This document shows positions 22,822 to 31,605 of a stretch of DNA of 64,000 nucleotides, piece after piece; the stretch's first letter is position 1, and each line of letters starts with the position of its first letter. The notes under the pieces were generated by a model. It was not told the origin of the DNA. It searched no databases and saw nothing but the letters and a program-made list of their open reading frames with translations. The DNA comes from an uncultured Saprospiraceae bacterium (GTDB taxonomy: Bacteria; Bacteroidota; Bacteroidia; Chitinophagales; Saprospiraceae): assembly GCA_937139495.1 (NCBI GenBank), contig CAKZQC010000027.1, forward strand, positions 1 through 64,000. The letters run 5' to 3'. The position numbers and the translations under genes were made by a program.

Positions 22822-23724
22822 CTACTTACGATTACACTTCCCTTTTTCTACCAAATGAACAAAGCATTTGACCAAGTCATTTGGCACGGTCACTGCCAAA
22901 TTATAATGCTGAATTTTCCAAACCCCTTTTTCTTTGCGTAATACGCCAGAGCCTCGACACTCGCCCATCCAAGTATCCAACGACTCCTCAAACCAAGCCG
23001 TTTTTTGATTGTCACTAAAATAAATGGTACGTTTAGAGGGCGTGAACGCCCAAGCAATTTCTTTGTCGAAAGCAAATTTTGACCATTTCTGAAATTCGTC
23101 TTTTGTCCAACGCTCTGTCGCATCTGTTCCCAAATAAATAGCATCATCGGTCATACTCCCAAAAAACACTTCTTCATCAGCGGTAGCCGCTGCTTGATGC
23201 CAATTGTCGAGCAATGTATTTATTTTCTGCTCGTCGGTTTGAGCCGTCTGTGCCTCGATACAGTTCCTTGTTCTTCTGGTGTCGGCTATTGACACCAACT
23301 GCCACTTATTCTGAGGGGTACGAATGAGCTGAAAACTATGTACCCCACAGTGGCTCAACTGCTCGCTCGCTCCTACAAACAAGGTATATTCTGACCAAAC
23401 CGTCGCTATATTGTCTTCTATGGCTATATCATAATTCCATATTTTTTCGTGGTAGGTGTATTGTTTTTTCATGGCTCGTGCCATATAATCAAACAACGAA
23501 AGTTTGTACAATACTTCGTTTTGCACTTCTTTTTTTTCGTTATACAAGGTCGAATAAATCATACAATTGGGGTGCATCAAACTATCGAGTGCTAGGGTAT
23601 CTTTTTGCTCCATGGCTCCCAAAAATCCATCTACCACTGCTTTGATTTCTTCTTGGTCATTGGTTGGTTGAGCCTGTACCAACTGACCACACAACAACAA
23701 CATTATTATACTACAAATCTTCAT
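22822..23724 (-). CDS. Exported protein with two NTF2-like (SnoaL/DUF4440) domains
   Basis: 300 residues from the ATG at 23724; a longer TTG frame to 23748 is rejected. Signal peptide MKICSIIMLLLCGQLVQAQ. Residues 25-150 form one NTF2-like domain (IKAVVDGFLGAMEQKDTLAL, DSLMHPNCMIYST) and residues 165-300 a second (INTLLDNWHQAAATADEEVF, DDAIYLGTDATERW, GVWKIQHYNLAVTVP), so the protein is an internal duplication. NTF2-like folds bind small ligands or act as accessory enzymes; no catalytic residues can be assigned. It lies 20 bp downstream of the phosphodiesterase-like gene, probably in one operon. Confidence 0.85.
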   Translation of the reverse strand: MKICSIIMLLLCGQLVQAQPTNDQEEIKAVVDGFLGAMEQKDTLALDSLMHPNCMIYSTLYNEKKEVQNEVLYKLSLFDYMARAMKKQYTYHEKIWNYDIAIEDNIATVWSEYTLFVGASEQLSHCGVHSFQLIRTPQNKWQLVSIADTRRTRNCIEAQTAQTDEQKINTLLDNWHQAAATADEEVFFGSMTDDAIYLGTDATERWTKDEFQKWSKFAFDKEIAWAFTPSKRTIYFSDNQKTAWFEESLDTWMGECRGSGVLRKEKGVWKIQHYNLAVTVPNDLVKCFVHLVEKGKCNRK

Positions 23725-23744
23725 TTTTTGTTTCTTTATCGTTC

Positions 23745-24572
23745 TCAATCTTTGAACTTCTTTTTATAAAAAAGCGAATACTTTCGCAACTTGTCTATAT
23801 TTAGCCAATCCAACTCCATATCTAGCAATGTTCGCCAAACTTTTTCATTATTAGGCATTGCCCACAGGCGTACTTTTTGATTATTCTGATGTGCTTGGGC
23901 TATTATTTGCTCCAATCGCAGACGCTGGTCGGCTGGTAGCTCGCCCCTGCCACGCCATTGCAGGACACTGCTATAAGGCATACTCACCCGAGGATAAAAG
24001 CGATTATTTTTGCCTATGGCGGCTTGACTTCCGTCAATCGTCATATACTGAATGCTATCCGATTGCAACAGTTCTATGGGTTTGTGTCCTGACAGGACAA
24101 TGTCTATTTTGCCATAGGCAATACTATCTTGCTGGGCATAATACGTCGTAATTAATGGTGCGTATTTCTGACACAAAGCTCGCAATTGCGTATAGGCAAT
24201 CGTCGAATTTCCCTTGATGTCAATCATAAAAATAAGCCTTTGCGTAGGATTATCAAACCATTGTCCGTTTTGTTTTTGGAGGATTGCCTCCAATGGCTCA
24301 AAATAACGTATTTCGAGTGTCTTTGCCCAAGGCAATTCTATGGCAGTGTGTGCCACCAGTAGTCCTCGACGAGTACCAAAAACATCTATTTCGATACTCC
24401 CCACACCGATAGCCAAAGCTGCCGTAAGTGTCGGTCTTTCCTTAGCGTAATCATTGTGGGCGTGGGCGTGTGGCAAATAGTTAGGCAGTGCCATTGTATC
24501 TTGAGTATAAGCGATATTGCTATAGACCAAAAGTACACTTATATAAAATAGGCAGGTTATTTTCCAATTCAT
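23745..24572 (-). CDS. Exported PI-PLC-like/glycerophosphodiester phosphodiesterase family protein
   Basis: 275 residues from the ATG at 24572 with signal peptide NWKITCLFYISVLLVYSNIA. The motif HAHNDYAKERP followed by ALAIGVGSIEIDVFGTRRGLLVAH is characteristic of PLC-like phosphodiesterases (TIM-barrel). The two His of HAHND, the Glu/Asp of EIDV and the later VAH are likely catalytic or metal ligands. Downstream (LIFMIDIKG, VRLWAMPNNEKVWRTLLD, DWLNIDKL) it follows the GDPD barrel order. Expected to act outside the cytoplasm on phosphodiester head groups; the true substrate is unknown. First gene of the two-gene operon with the NTF2-like protein. Confidence 0.85.
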   Translation of the reverse strand: MNWKITCLFYISVLLVYSNIAYTQDTMALPNYLPHAHAHNDYAKERPTLTAALAIGVGSIEIDVFGTRRGLLVAHTAIELPWAKTLEIRYFEPLEAILQKQNGQWFDNPTQRLIFMIDIKGNSTIAYTQLRALCQKYAPLITTYYAQQDSIAYGKIDIVLSGHKPIELLQSDSIQYMTIDGSQAAIGKNNRFYPRVSMPYSSVLQWRGRGELPADQRLRLEQIIAQAHQNNQKVRLWAMPNNEKVWRTLLDMELDWLNIDKLRKYSLFYKKKFKD

Positions 24573-24618
24573 TGGTAATATATTTTGAAGTTGTTTGATT
24601 GACAAAAATAATGATTAA

Positions 24619-24921
24619 TCTGCTGCCCTGAGTACAGGACAAAAGTTAAAAATACTTATTCTAAAAGCATTGTTTAACCTCCAAATAAGGTGCTAAGCAC
24701 TTTGAAAGTGCTTAGCACCTCGTTAAGAATAGTATTTTGCTACGTACTTAAAGAACAGAGTACAAGGCAAAAACTAGGAGCAGAATGTGGTAACCACCCC
24801 CAATGTTCTTTGGGATCAAGACTTTGAGGTGGTTACCACATCACTCAGCCAAATACAAATACTCATTTTTCGTTCTAAAAATAGCTATTTCTTACTTTTG
24901 TCCTGTACTCAGTCTGCTGCC
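24619..24921. mobile_element. 285-bp non-autonomous transposon (MITE-like) with 19-bp inverted repeats and 9-bp target duplication
   Basis: A 19-bp perfect terminal repeat, CTGAGTACAGGACAAAAGT, lies at 24628-24646, with its reverse complement at 24894-24912. The element is flanked by the exact direct repeat TCTGCTGCC at 24619-24627 and 24913-24921, a 9-bp target duplication. Inside are a 16-bp perfect palindrome arm pair (24688-24703 with 24705-24720), a second nested inverted repeat (24786-24798 with 24828-24840), and a diverged third copy of the end sequence (24758-24776). No transposase can be encoded. The CTGA...AAGT 19-bp ends and 9-bp duplication recall the IS4/IS50 (Tn5) group. Confidence 0.8.
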
Positions 24922-25069
24922 TTTGCTTACACACATTCAATTGATATACGAAGTCATTTAAAAATAGGTAGAACCTTTGTGAACAAACAAAGCCGCTATT
25001 TTGTCATTGCGGTAAGCAACCTAAAATAAGAAAACAACAGTATTATGCGTTCTTATCTATTATGTTTTC
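24922..25069. other. Non-coding stretch between MITE and TPR promoter
   Basis: I see no gene, hairpin or repeat in this segment. The open frame crossing it (24787-25029) is inside or next to the mobile element and has no protein-like features. Confidence 0.5.
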
Positions 25070-25099
25070 TTTGTTGCCGATAAGTTATTTGTACCTTTG
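25070..25099 (+). promoter_or_regulatory. Complete Bacteroidota-type promoter of the TPR gene
   Basis: TTTG (25070-25073), an 18-bp spacer and TACCTTTG (25092-25099) form the best -33/-7 promoter in the window. Transcription should start near 25103, leaving a leader of about 70 nt before the ATG at 25173. It rules out the earlier in-frame start at 25062. Confidence 0.7.
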
Positions 25100-25172
25100 G
25101 TGGATAGATATTGCCGTAGGCAACAAAGAATTACCCATCATTTCTTTTTTTCAAAACACAGTTTATTCTAGT

Positions 25173-28100
25173 ATGAATTTTAAAACACTTCTGACTATCG
25201 TGCTGCTTACGTTGGCTAGCCAATGGAGTACCGCACAACAGACCGCCATCTACAAAGATGACCAAGCGACCTTCAAGCAAGGTCTTCATTTTTTTGAACA
25301 ACAGCTTTTTGGCAAGGCTCAAGAAGAATTTGATAAAGTAGTCGCTCAAAAGCATACGTTTTCGGACAAAGATGTACCGAGTTATATCTTACAAGCAGAA
25401 CTTTATGCAGGTTTGTCTGCTCTATACCTAGAGCAACCTGATGCCGAAAAACGCTTACTTTATTTTATAGAGCAGCATGAACCTAATCCAGTAGCAGGTC
25501 AAGCTCGTTTGGCAATTGGTGATTATTATTACAATCAAAAAGATTATGATTTGGCAATAAAATACCTCAGTACGGTATCCAAATCAGACTTGACCAATGA
25601 CGAAATTGTAGCCCTAGAGTTTAAGCTAGGCTACGCCAATTTTGTCAACAAAAAATTTGCGAAAGCAAAGTCGTATTTCAATAATACGAAGGAAACCAAA
25701 ACAGAATACTACTACCCTTCTAACTATTATAGTGGTATCATTGCTTTTTATGACAAGGATTATGAGGAAGCCATCAAGGGTTTTGAGCGTGCCGACAAAT
25801 CTAGTCGTTACAGCAAGGTTATTCCTGTTTATTTGACTCAAATCTACTTTGCAAAAGGTGATTATGACAAAGTAATCGCTTATGGCGAACCGATTGTAGA
25901 TGATAACTCGATTCGTGAGCGTCAGATGGTAGAGCAGTTGCTTGGTCAAGCCTACTTTGAGAAAGGTATGTATGTCAAAGCGTTGCCTAGACTAGAAAAT
26001 TACGTAAGAAAAACGCCAAAAGTAAGCAAAGAATCTATGTACCAATTGGCGTACACGCAATACAAAACTGGCAACTTCGATGATGCCATCGGCAATTTTG
26101 AAGAGCTGAACAGCCTTAATTCTAAGCTCGGACAATCGGCTTTGTATTATATGGCAGATGCTTTGCTGAAAAGCAATAAAAAATCGCCTGCTCGTCAAGC
26201 GTTTCAGCGTGCTAGTCAAATGAATTTTGACAAAAAAATGCAAGAAGATGCCTTGATTAACTTTGCTAAACTTTCTTACGAGTTGGGTTTTGATGAAGAA
26301 GCGATTCGTACCTTGCAGCAAATTGGTTCTGGTTCCTCTTATTATGGCGAAGCACAGAACTTGATGAGCAAATTGCTACTCAATACTAAGGATTATGACA
26401 ACGCCTTGGAGATTGTACGTAAGCTTAATCCTACGGAGCCAAAACTAAAAGAAACTTGGCAAAAATTAGCTTATTTTAGAGGGTTGCAATATTTCAATGA
26501 AAGCAACTTCCCGCAAGCACTGAAATTATTTGATGAGTCGTTGGCTCGTCCTTACAATGCAGAAACAACGGCGTTGAGCTATTTCTGGAAAGCAGAAAGC
26601 TACTATAAGCTAGAGCAATACGATGCTAGTATTCAAGAGTATCTCAACTTTGAGACCAATGCTAAAAAAGCACCACAATTGCCTGCCAACTCTTCGTTGG
26701 GTGTTGGTTATTATGGTTTGGGATATGATTACATCAAAAAAGATAACTACAATTTGGGAGCTAAGTTCTTCAAGCAAGCAACTGATTATATCGAACCAAA
26801 ACTAAAAAGTATCAATGATAAATACGTAACTGATTTTGTCTATCCTGATGCCCTATTGCGTGCCGGGGATTGTAATCTATACCTAAGAAATGATATAGCA
26901 GCATTGCCTTTTTATGATAAAATCATAAACAATCATTATCCAAATCAAGATTATGCGATGTACCAAAAATCAATGATCAAAGGCTTACAAAACAAAGTGT
27001 TTGAACAAGTTGCCTTGTTGGATAAATTGGTAGAATTGTTTCCTCAGTCATTGTATGCAGATGATGCGACATATACCAAGGGAAATACCCTATTGAACAA
27101 TGATAAACGCACATTAGCCATTGAAGCGTACCAGTACTTAATCAACAACTATCCGAACAGCGACAAAGCGAATGCGGCTCGCCTCAAACTCGGTCTAATC
27201 GCCTACTCTTCGGGTAGAGAAGAAGAAGCACTTAATTATTACAAAGCGGTATTTAGAGCCGATCCACAGAGCGAAGAAGCACAAGATGCTTTGGTAGCTA
27301 TCAAAGAAATTTATATTTCTGGTGGCAATCCTGATGGTTATTTTGACTTTGTCAATACCGTCCAAGGCTTCAATCTGGGTGACTACGAAAAAGATTCATT
27401 GCTATACAAAGCTGCTGAAATCAAATTTGAGAACAGAGATTTGGAAGGTGCGATAGCTGCTTACGACAAATATTTGCAACGTTTCCCTACTGGAATCAAT
27501 AGTGTAAAAGCTCATTTCTACAAAGGAGAATCTTTATTTGACTTGAAACGTTATCCTGAGGCATTGGTAGATTATGATTATGTATCGAATCAAGGTTCTA
27601 CGGCTTATGCCGAAACAGCCAACCACCGTGCCGCTAACATTACCTACTACAACGAAGCCGCTAGAAACTTCAAATCGGCTGAGAAATATTATGACCGCCT
27701 AGAAAAAATGGCAAGTACACAAGAGTTGTTATTTGAAGCACAGCAGATTGGATTGAGAGCTAGTTATTTTGCCAATAACTTGGCAGTAGTGCCTGCCAAA
27801 GCCGACAAGCTTATGCAAAATGCAAGAGCTACTCCTGCCGACCATGCCGAAGCCAACTATTTCAAAGGGAAAGCATTGTTGGAACAAAAAAATTATGCTG
27901 GAGCATTGATTGCCTTCAATAAAAACATTGAACTATCAGGCGACGATAGTCGAGCGGCAGAATCTCGCTATTGGAGAGCATTCATTACCTACAAGAATAG
28001 AGAACTTGACAAGGCGATGGATATGTGTTTCCAAATCAATAAGGAAGTACCGAACCATACTTATTGGGTCGTCAAAGCCTTTATTTTGTTGGCAGATATT

Positions 28101-28289
28101 TATGCTGAGAAAGATAACTTGTTTCAAGCTAAAGCAACCTTGCAGTCTATTGTAGATAACTACAAGGGTGACCAAGCATTGTTGGACGAAGCTAAAGCAA
28201 AATTGCAGCGTGTGAAAGACGCAGAAAAGAACAAGAGTAAAATAAAAAGTGACCAACCTAGCAACCAAATGGAAATGATTGAAGACTAA
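25173..28289 (+). CDS. Large periplasmic TPR-repeat protein
   Basis: 1038 residues from the ATG at 25173, with signal peptide MNFKTLLTIVLLTLASQW ending STAQQ. Nearly the whole mature protein is tetratricopeptide repeats of the YbgF/BamD type (LAIGDYYYNQKDYDLAIKYL, YQLAYTQYKTGNFDDAIGNF, YFKGKALLEQKNYAGALIAF, LKLGLIAYSSGREEEALNYY), ending in a Lys-rich tail. Such scaffolds bind partner proteins in envelope complexes. The next gene, 90 bp downstream on the same strand, encodes an outer-membrane barrel. This TPR-barrel pairing suggests a joint envelope complex (inference). Confidence 0.88.
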   Translation: MNFKTLLTIVLLTLASQWSTAQQTAIYKDDQATFKQGLHFFEQQLFGKAQEEFDKVVAQKHTFSDKDVPSYILQAELYAGLSALYLEQPDAEKRLLYFIEQHEPNPVAGQARLAIGDYYYNQKDYDLAIKYLSTVSKSDLTNDEIVALEFKLGYANFVNKKFAKAKSYFNNTKETKTEYYYPSNYYSGIIAFYDKDYEEAIKGFERADKSSRYSKVIPVYLTQIYFAKGDYDKVIAYGEPIVDDNSIRERQMVEQLLGQAYFEKGMYVKALPRLENYVRKTPKVSKESMYQLAYTQYKTGNFDDAIGNFEELNSLNSKLGQSALYYMADALLKSNKKSPARQAFQRASQMNFDKKMQEDALINFAKLSYELGFDEEAIRTLQQIGSGSSYYGEAQNLMSKLLLNTKDYDNALEIVRKLNPTEPKLKETWQKLAYFRGLQYFNESNFPQALKLFDESLARPYNAETTALSYFWKAESYYKLEQYDASIQEYLNFETNAKKAPQLPANSSLGVGYYGLGYDYIKKDNYNLGAKFFKQATDYIEPKLKSINDKYVTDFVYPDALLRAGDCNLYLRNDIAALPFYDKIINNHYPNQDYAMYQKSMIKGLQNKVFEQVALLDKLVELFPQSLYADDATYTKGNTLLNNDKRTLAIEAYQYLINNYPNSDKANAARLKLGLIAYSSGREEEALNYYKAVFRADPQSEEAQDALVAIKEIYISGGNPDGYFDFVNTVQGFNLGDYEKDSLLYKAAEIKFENRDLEGAIAAYDKYLQRFPTGINSVKAHFYKGESLFDLKRYPEALVDYDYVSNQGSTAYAETANHRAANITYYNEAARNFKSAEKYYDRLEKMASTQELLFEAQQIGLRASYFANNLAVVPAKADKLMQNARATPADHAEANYFKGKALLEQKNYAGALIAFNKNIELSGDDSRAAESRYWRAFITYKNRELDKAMDMCFQINKEVPNHTYWVVKAFILLADIYAEKDNLFQAKATLQSIVDNYKGDQALLDEAKAKLQRVKDAEKNKSKIKSDQPSNQMEMIED

Positions 28290-28305
28290 GTTTTCTTTCC
28301 TTTTT

Positions 28306-28322
28306 AGGCACTTTTAAAAAGT
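28306..28322 (+). terminator. Small hairpin between the TPR and barrel genes
   Basis: GCACTTTT and AAAAGTGC form a short stem with almost no loop and no T-run after it. It could be a weak attenuator or mRNA-processing site rather than a full stop. Confidence 0.3.
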
Positions 28323-28379
28323 GCAATTAATAGGCGTTTCAATTATTTTGTTTTTTAATTATTCCAGACAATTTATTTC

Positions 28380-30068
28380 ATGAAAAATATATTTTTAAAT
28401 ACGGCCAATGTCGCCGTAGCTAGTATGCTGTTGCTATCGCAAGCAGCAACCGCTCAAATACAGGACACCAGAACGGAATTGCTCAAACCTTTTCAGGCAA
28501 AACTTGCCAAGAGTCAAAAGTTTGAAGCCAAGCCACACCGTCCGCAGATTGACACCAATGCCAACAAGCAATTGCAATATATTGTACCAACTTACGTGAC
28601 GCAAGTCACCTACGAAGAGCCTACTATTCGCCCGTTGGCAATGCCTAGATCTAAACCACCAGAATCCAAAAGCTTTTATGCCAAAGCTGGCTTTGGGTAT
28701 CCTTTGTCGCCATTGGTAGAGATTTCTTACCACAACAAGAACATCGAAAAATGGAAGTTTGGCATCACTGCCAAGCATCATTCTTTATTGAAAGGCAATT
28801 CGCCTTATCAGACTTTTAGCCAAACGGGGGCAGATGCTAATTTGACCTATTTCTCGGAGAAAAACATCGCTTTGGGCGGTTATATTGGCATCGACTACAA
28901 TACTAATATGTTTTATGGTATAGATTCTTTGTTGATTGATATTACACCAGAGGAGCAGCTAAAGCAGAACTTCCTTAACTTTGAAGCAGGGCTAAATATA
29001 TTCAATGGTACCGTTAGCAAATCCAATTTCAATTATAGAGGAGATGTTGATTTTCATTATTATGCGGATCGCAATAGTTCTTCAGAAATTAGCGTTTCGC
29101 CTAGTTTCAAGATTGAAAAATGGTTTGGCAAAAGCAAAAATAGAAATCCATTCCGCTTAGATGTTGGTATGAATTACTTATCGTTCAATGATCAATTATC
29201 GGACGCAACAAGCAACAGTACCAATATTTTATTGGTTTACTTGCGTCCGAATTTCACGTTCAAAGCAGGCGATTTCAAAGCTAAATTGGGGGTAGATTTG
29301 GGTACTAATGAAGGTGATTTCTATATCAATCCTGATGTAGAAATATCGTACAGTATCGCTAAAGGTATGCTCACGTTGTATGGTGGTGCAGTTGGTCAAG
29401 TACGCCAAAATAATTTCCGATCCTTGACGCAATACAATCCATTTTTGGTGTCTAATCCAGAAATTCATCACACCAACTATTTAGAGTTTTTTGGTGGAGC
29501 TAAAGGTTCTGTCAAGCGAATTGGTTACGATGTCAAAGCAGGATATGCCCTGACACGCAATTTGCCGTTGTTCTTGAATGCTGACATTGTGAATACCAGC
29601 AGTGATGCGTGGCGCTTCCAAACGGTTTATGACACCGTAGGAATTGTATTTGTTCGTGGAGCATTGGATTTCCGTTTAGTCGATAACTTATTGGTAGGTG
29701 GTATTGTGAGTTATAATATTTATACGCCTAAAAATGCCGAGAAAGCTTGGCACTTGCCAACATTGGAAACGAACTTTTTTGCGAGCTACGATTTCTTTTT
29801 CAACAAAAAGAAACAACCTATGTCCAACTACTTGACAGTACGTGCTGAGTTTTATCTCAATGCAGGTGTTCCGTACATCAACGACTTGAGCGACAAAGCT
29901 ACTTTGGGTGGTTTGTATGATTTCAATCTTGGATTTCAATACAAAGCATCTGAAAATGTGGGCTTGTTCTTACAGTTGAATAACATTGCGAACAATCGCA
30001 CACAGCGTTGGAATGGCTACCGTCAGCTAGGTTTCAATGGTATGGTAGGTGTAGAATTATATTTCTAG
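28380..30068 (+). CDS. Outer-membrane beta-barrel (TBDR-like, plugless)
   Basis: 562 residues with signal peptide MKNIFLNTANVAVASMLLLS ending TAQIQ. After a Pro/Arg-rich linker (to about residue 90, KPPESKSFYAK) the protein is a succession of amphipathic strands (FGYPLSPLVEISYHN, IALGGYIGIDYNTN, FKAKLGVDLGTNEG, NVGLFLQLNNIANNRTQRW) ending in a classic barrel terminus (GFNGMVGVELYF, C-terminal Phe). The last part resembles TBDR C-terminal strands, but there is no plug domain. Paired with the upstream TPR gene. Confidence 0.85.
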   Translation: MKNIFLNTANVAVASMLLLSQAATAQIQDTRTELLKPFQAKLAKSQKFEAKPHRPQIDTNANKQLQYIVPTYVTQVTYEEPTIRPLAMPRSKPPESKSFYAKAGFGYPLSPLVEISYHNKNIEKWKFGITAKHHSLLKGNSPYQTFSQTGADANLTYFSEKNIALGGYIGIDYNTNMFYGIDSLLIDITPEEQLKQNFLNFEAGLNIFNGTVSKSNFNYRGDVDFHYYADRNSSSEISVSPSFKIEKWFGKSKNRNPFRLDVGMNYLSFNDQLSDATSNSTNILLVYLRPNFTFKAGDFKAKLGVDLGTNEGDFYINPDVEISYSIAKGMLTLYGGAVGQVRQNNFRSLTQYNPFLVSNPEIHHTNYLEFFGGAKGSVKRIGYDVKAGYALTRNLPLFLNADIVNTSSDAWRFQTVYDTVGIVFVRGALDFRLVDNLLVGGIVSYNIYTPKNAEKAWHLPTLETNFFASYDFFFNKKKQPMSNYLTVRAEFYLNAGVPYINDLSDKATLGGLYDFNLGFQYKASENVGLFLQLNNIANNRTQRWNGYRQLGFNGMVGVELYF

Positions 30069-30097
30069 CCTGCTGTTGCATTAGCGACATAAAAATC

Positions 30098-30136
30098 AAA
30101 AAGGATTTACCACTCGATGTGGTAAATCCTTTTTTT
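30098..30136. terminator. Intrinsic terminator after the barrel gene
   Basis: A 16-bp perfect stem (AAAAAGGATTTACCAC at 30098-30113 with 30119-30134) has a 5-nt loop and a seven-T tail. The A-run on the left makes it usable for the convergent TPR gene as well. Confidence 0.9.
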
Positions 30137-30229
30137 GTTTGGAAATAAGAGCGTGCCTAAAAGCTGATTATTGGAAGTCTAACTTCTAATATCCGACAGC
30201 AAAGCGGTCTGATTAAAAACACCGCTCAC

Positions 30230-30940
30230 TTACTTTTTGCCACAATAAATTGTGTATTGGCTTGCTGCCTTTTCGTGTCCCAAGTCAGCTGCTATTTTCA
30301 TATCTTGACAACCTTTGTCTCTTAACAATACTTGCAAGAAAATACCGCCTCTCAAGTAGTAGGCTTCTGCCAATTTAGGATTGAACTCAATCGCTTTGGA
30401 GAACGACTTGATTGCTCCACGCAAGTCACTTTCTTTTTGTTTCAAGAAGCCTAATTTCATATAAATGTCGGCACTTTCTCCTTCCATTGCCATGTAGGTA
30501 CGAAAATCATTTTCGGCATTTTCGTAGTCTTCATTTTCGTAGTGTGCGTAGGCTCGATGATAGTAATAATGCGACTTAACGGCAGTCTTGGCTATTGCTT
30601 CATTATAATCCTGTATAGCCGCTTCTTGCTTGCCCAACTTTGCATTCGCATTCGCTCTGTAATAATATAATATATCCGTTAGTTGTGGATACTCGTTGAT
30701 TTTGATAGCTTCGTCCAGCAAACTGACCGCTTGAGCATATCGACCACCATCAAAGTGCACGACCGCTTCTTTCATAAAATCTTCCGATGTCTTTTCGGGT
30801 TCTGTATCAGGTACTTTCATAAAAAATTTCCCCTTGGGTGGCACGGTATCTTCCACCACAGCACTCGTATCGGACTGGGCGTAGGTGTGCGTAGTCAGCA
30901 TCAAAAAAAAAGCGATAAACAATTGGTTATAAACAGACAT
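30230..30940 (-). CDS. Exported TPR-repeat protein
   Basis: 236 residues from the ATG at 30940, giving signal peptide MSVYNQLFIAFFLMLTTHTYAQ; the frame is open to 31093 but the extra residues are not protein-like. Residues 50-225 hold about five TPR motifs (AVVHFDGGRYAQAVSLLDEA, YYYRANANAKLGKQEAAIQD, YYHRAYAHYENEDYENAEND, IYMKLGFLKQKESDLRGAIK, AYYLRGGIFLQVLLRDKGCQ). The last repeat with KGCQDMKIAADLGH is typical of Bacteroidota TPR proteins. Protein-protein interaction role in the envelope; partner unknown. Confidence 0.88.
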   Translation of the reverse strand: MSVYNQLFIAFFLMLTTHTYAQSDTSAVVEDTVPPKGKFFMKVPDTEPEKTSEDFMKEAVVHFDGGRYAQAVSLLDEAIKINEYPQLTDILYYYRANANAKLGKQEAAIQDYNEAIAKTAVKSHYYYHRAYAHYENEDYENAENDFRTYMAMEGESADIYMKLGFLKQKESDLRGAIKSFSKAIEFNPKLAEAYYLRGGIFLQVLLRDKGCQDMKIAADLGHEKAASQYTIYCGKK

Positions 30941-31374
30941 ATTTAATTCTGGTTGGTGATAAGTAGCCGTATAAAAATAAGTTAATGTAAAATGATGGTC
31001 TATTTTTAGCCCATACTTCGCCAAAAAGCCTCGTGATAGCACCACTATCACTACGTTTTTTGACTCATCTGAACTAAAAATCCCCTGCGTCATTTTGCAT
31101 CATTATTTTTGTACGGCTACTCAGAAAATAGTAGTGTAGTATTCCGACTACGCTCTGATAAAAAAATAGGGTATTGCAAAAATAGTGCTATTGGTAACAA
31201 TACTCGCTTTTGGAGCCGATAAGTTGAACAAATAAGTTTATCTTTGGGCTTGGATTTGTTGTCTTGGAAACATACATTTTTTAGCTAGCGTGTTGGGGGA
31301 GCCAAGGAATAATGGCTGTTTGCATTGCTTTTAAGAGCATGATTTCAAGAAAAAATTAAATAATTTTTAAGTAC
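30941..31374. other. Non-coding spacer upstream of the fold-back element
   Basis: I see no gene. It contains one partial copy of the dispersed motif (TTAAGAGCATGATTTC, 31331-31346) and an isolated TATCTTTG (31239-31246, plus strand) that could be a distant -7 box for folP. No matching -33 at proper spacing was found. Confidence 0.4.
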
Positions 31375-31539
31375 TAAAGGTTATGCAAGTAAATTTCGTA
31401 CGGCGAAGAAAATATCTTTTTCCGATTAGCCGCATCAAATGCTCCCGTAGTAGCTATGGCTACTACACTGTGCTTTGATTTGCCAATCAAAAAAATCTAT
31501 CTCTCCTCCTGCATACAACATCTACTTACATAACCTTTA
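31375..31539. repeat. 165-bp fold-back (hairpin) element
   Basis: The whole segment is an imperfect inverted repeat centred at about 31457. The ends TAAAGGTTATG(C/T)AAGTA lie at 31375-31390 and, inverted, 31524-31539. Inner matches (TTTTT..GATT, ATCAAA.GC) continue to the perfect centre GTAGTAGC-TATG-GCTACTAC (31447-31466). The flanks TTTTTAAGTAC (31364-31374) and TTTTTAGCAC (31541-31550) are similar and may be a decayed target duplication. It is related to the element at 46065-46230. Confidence 0.65.
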
Positions 31540-31605
31540 CTTTTTAGCACCCGAAGTTGTCTCATTTTCCATGTACAACAACTTCACTTTACGAATTAAA
31601 TACAA

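Noticed and set aside
24787..25029. 80-residue open frame across the MITE and the following spacer
   Set aside because: Begins inside the mobile element, no protein-like features, no promoter.
30941..31093. N-terminal extension of the small TPR protein
   Set aside because: It would place about 50 unconvincing residues before a clear signal peptide starting at 30940.
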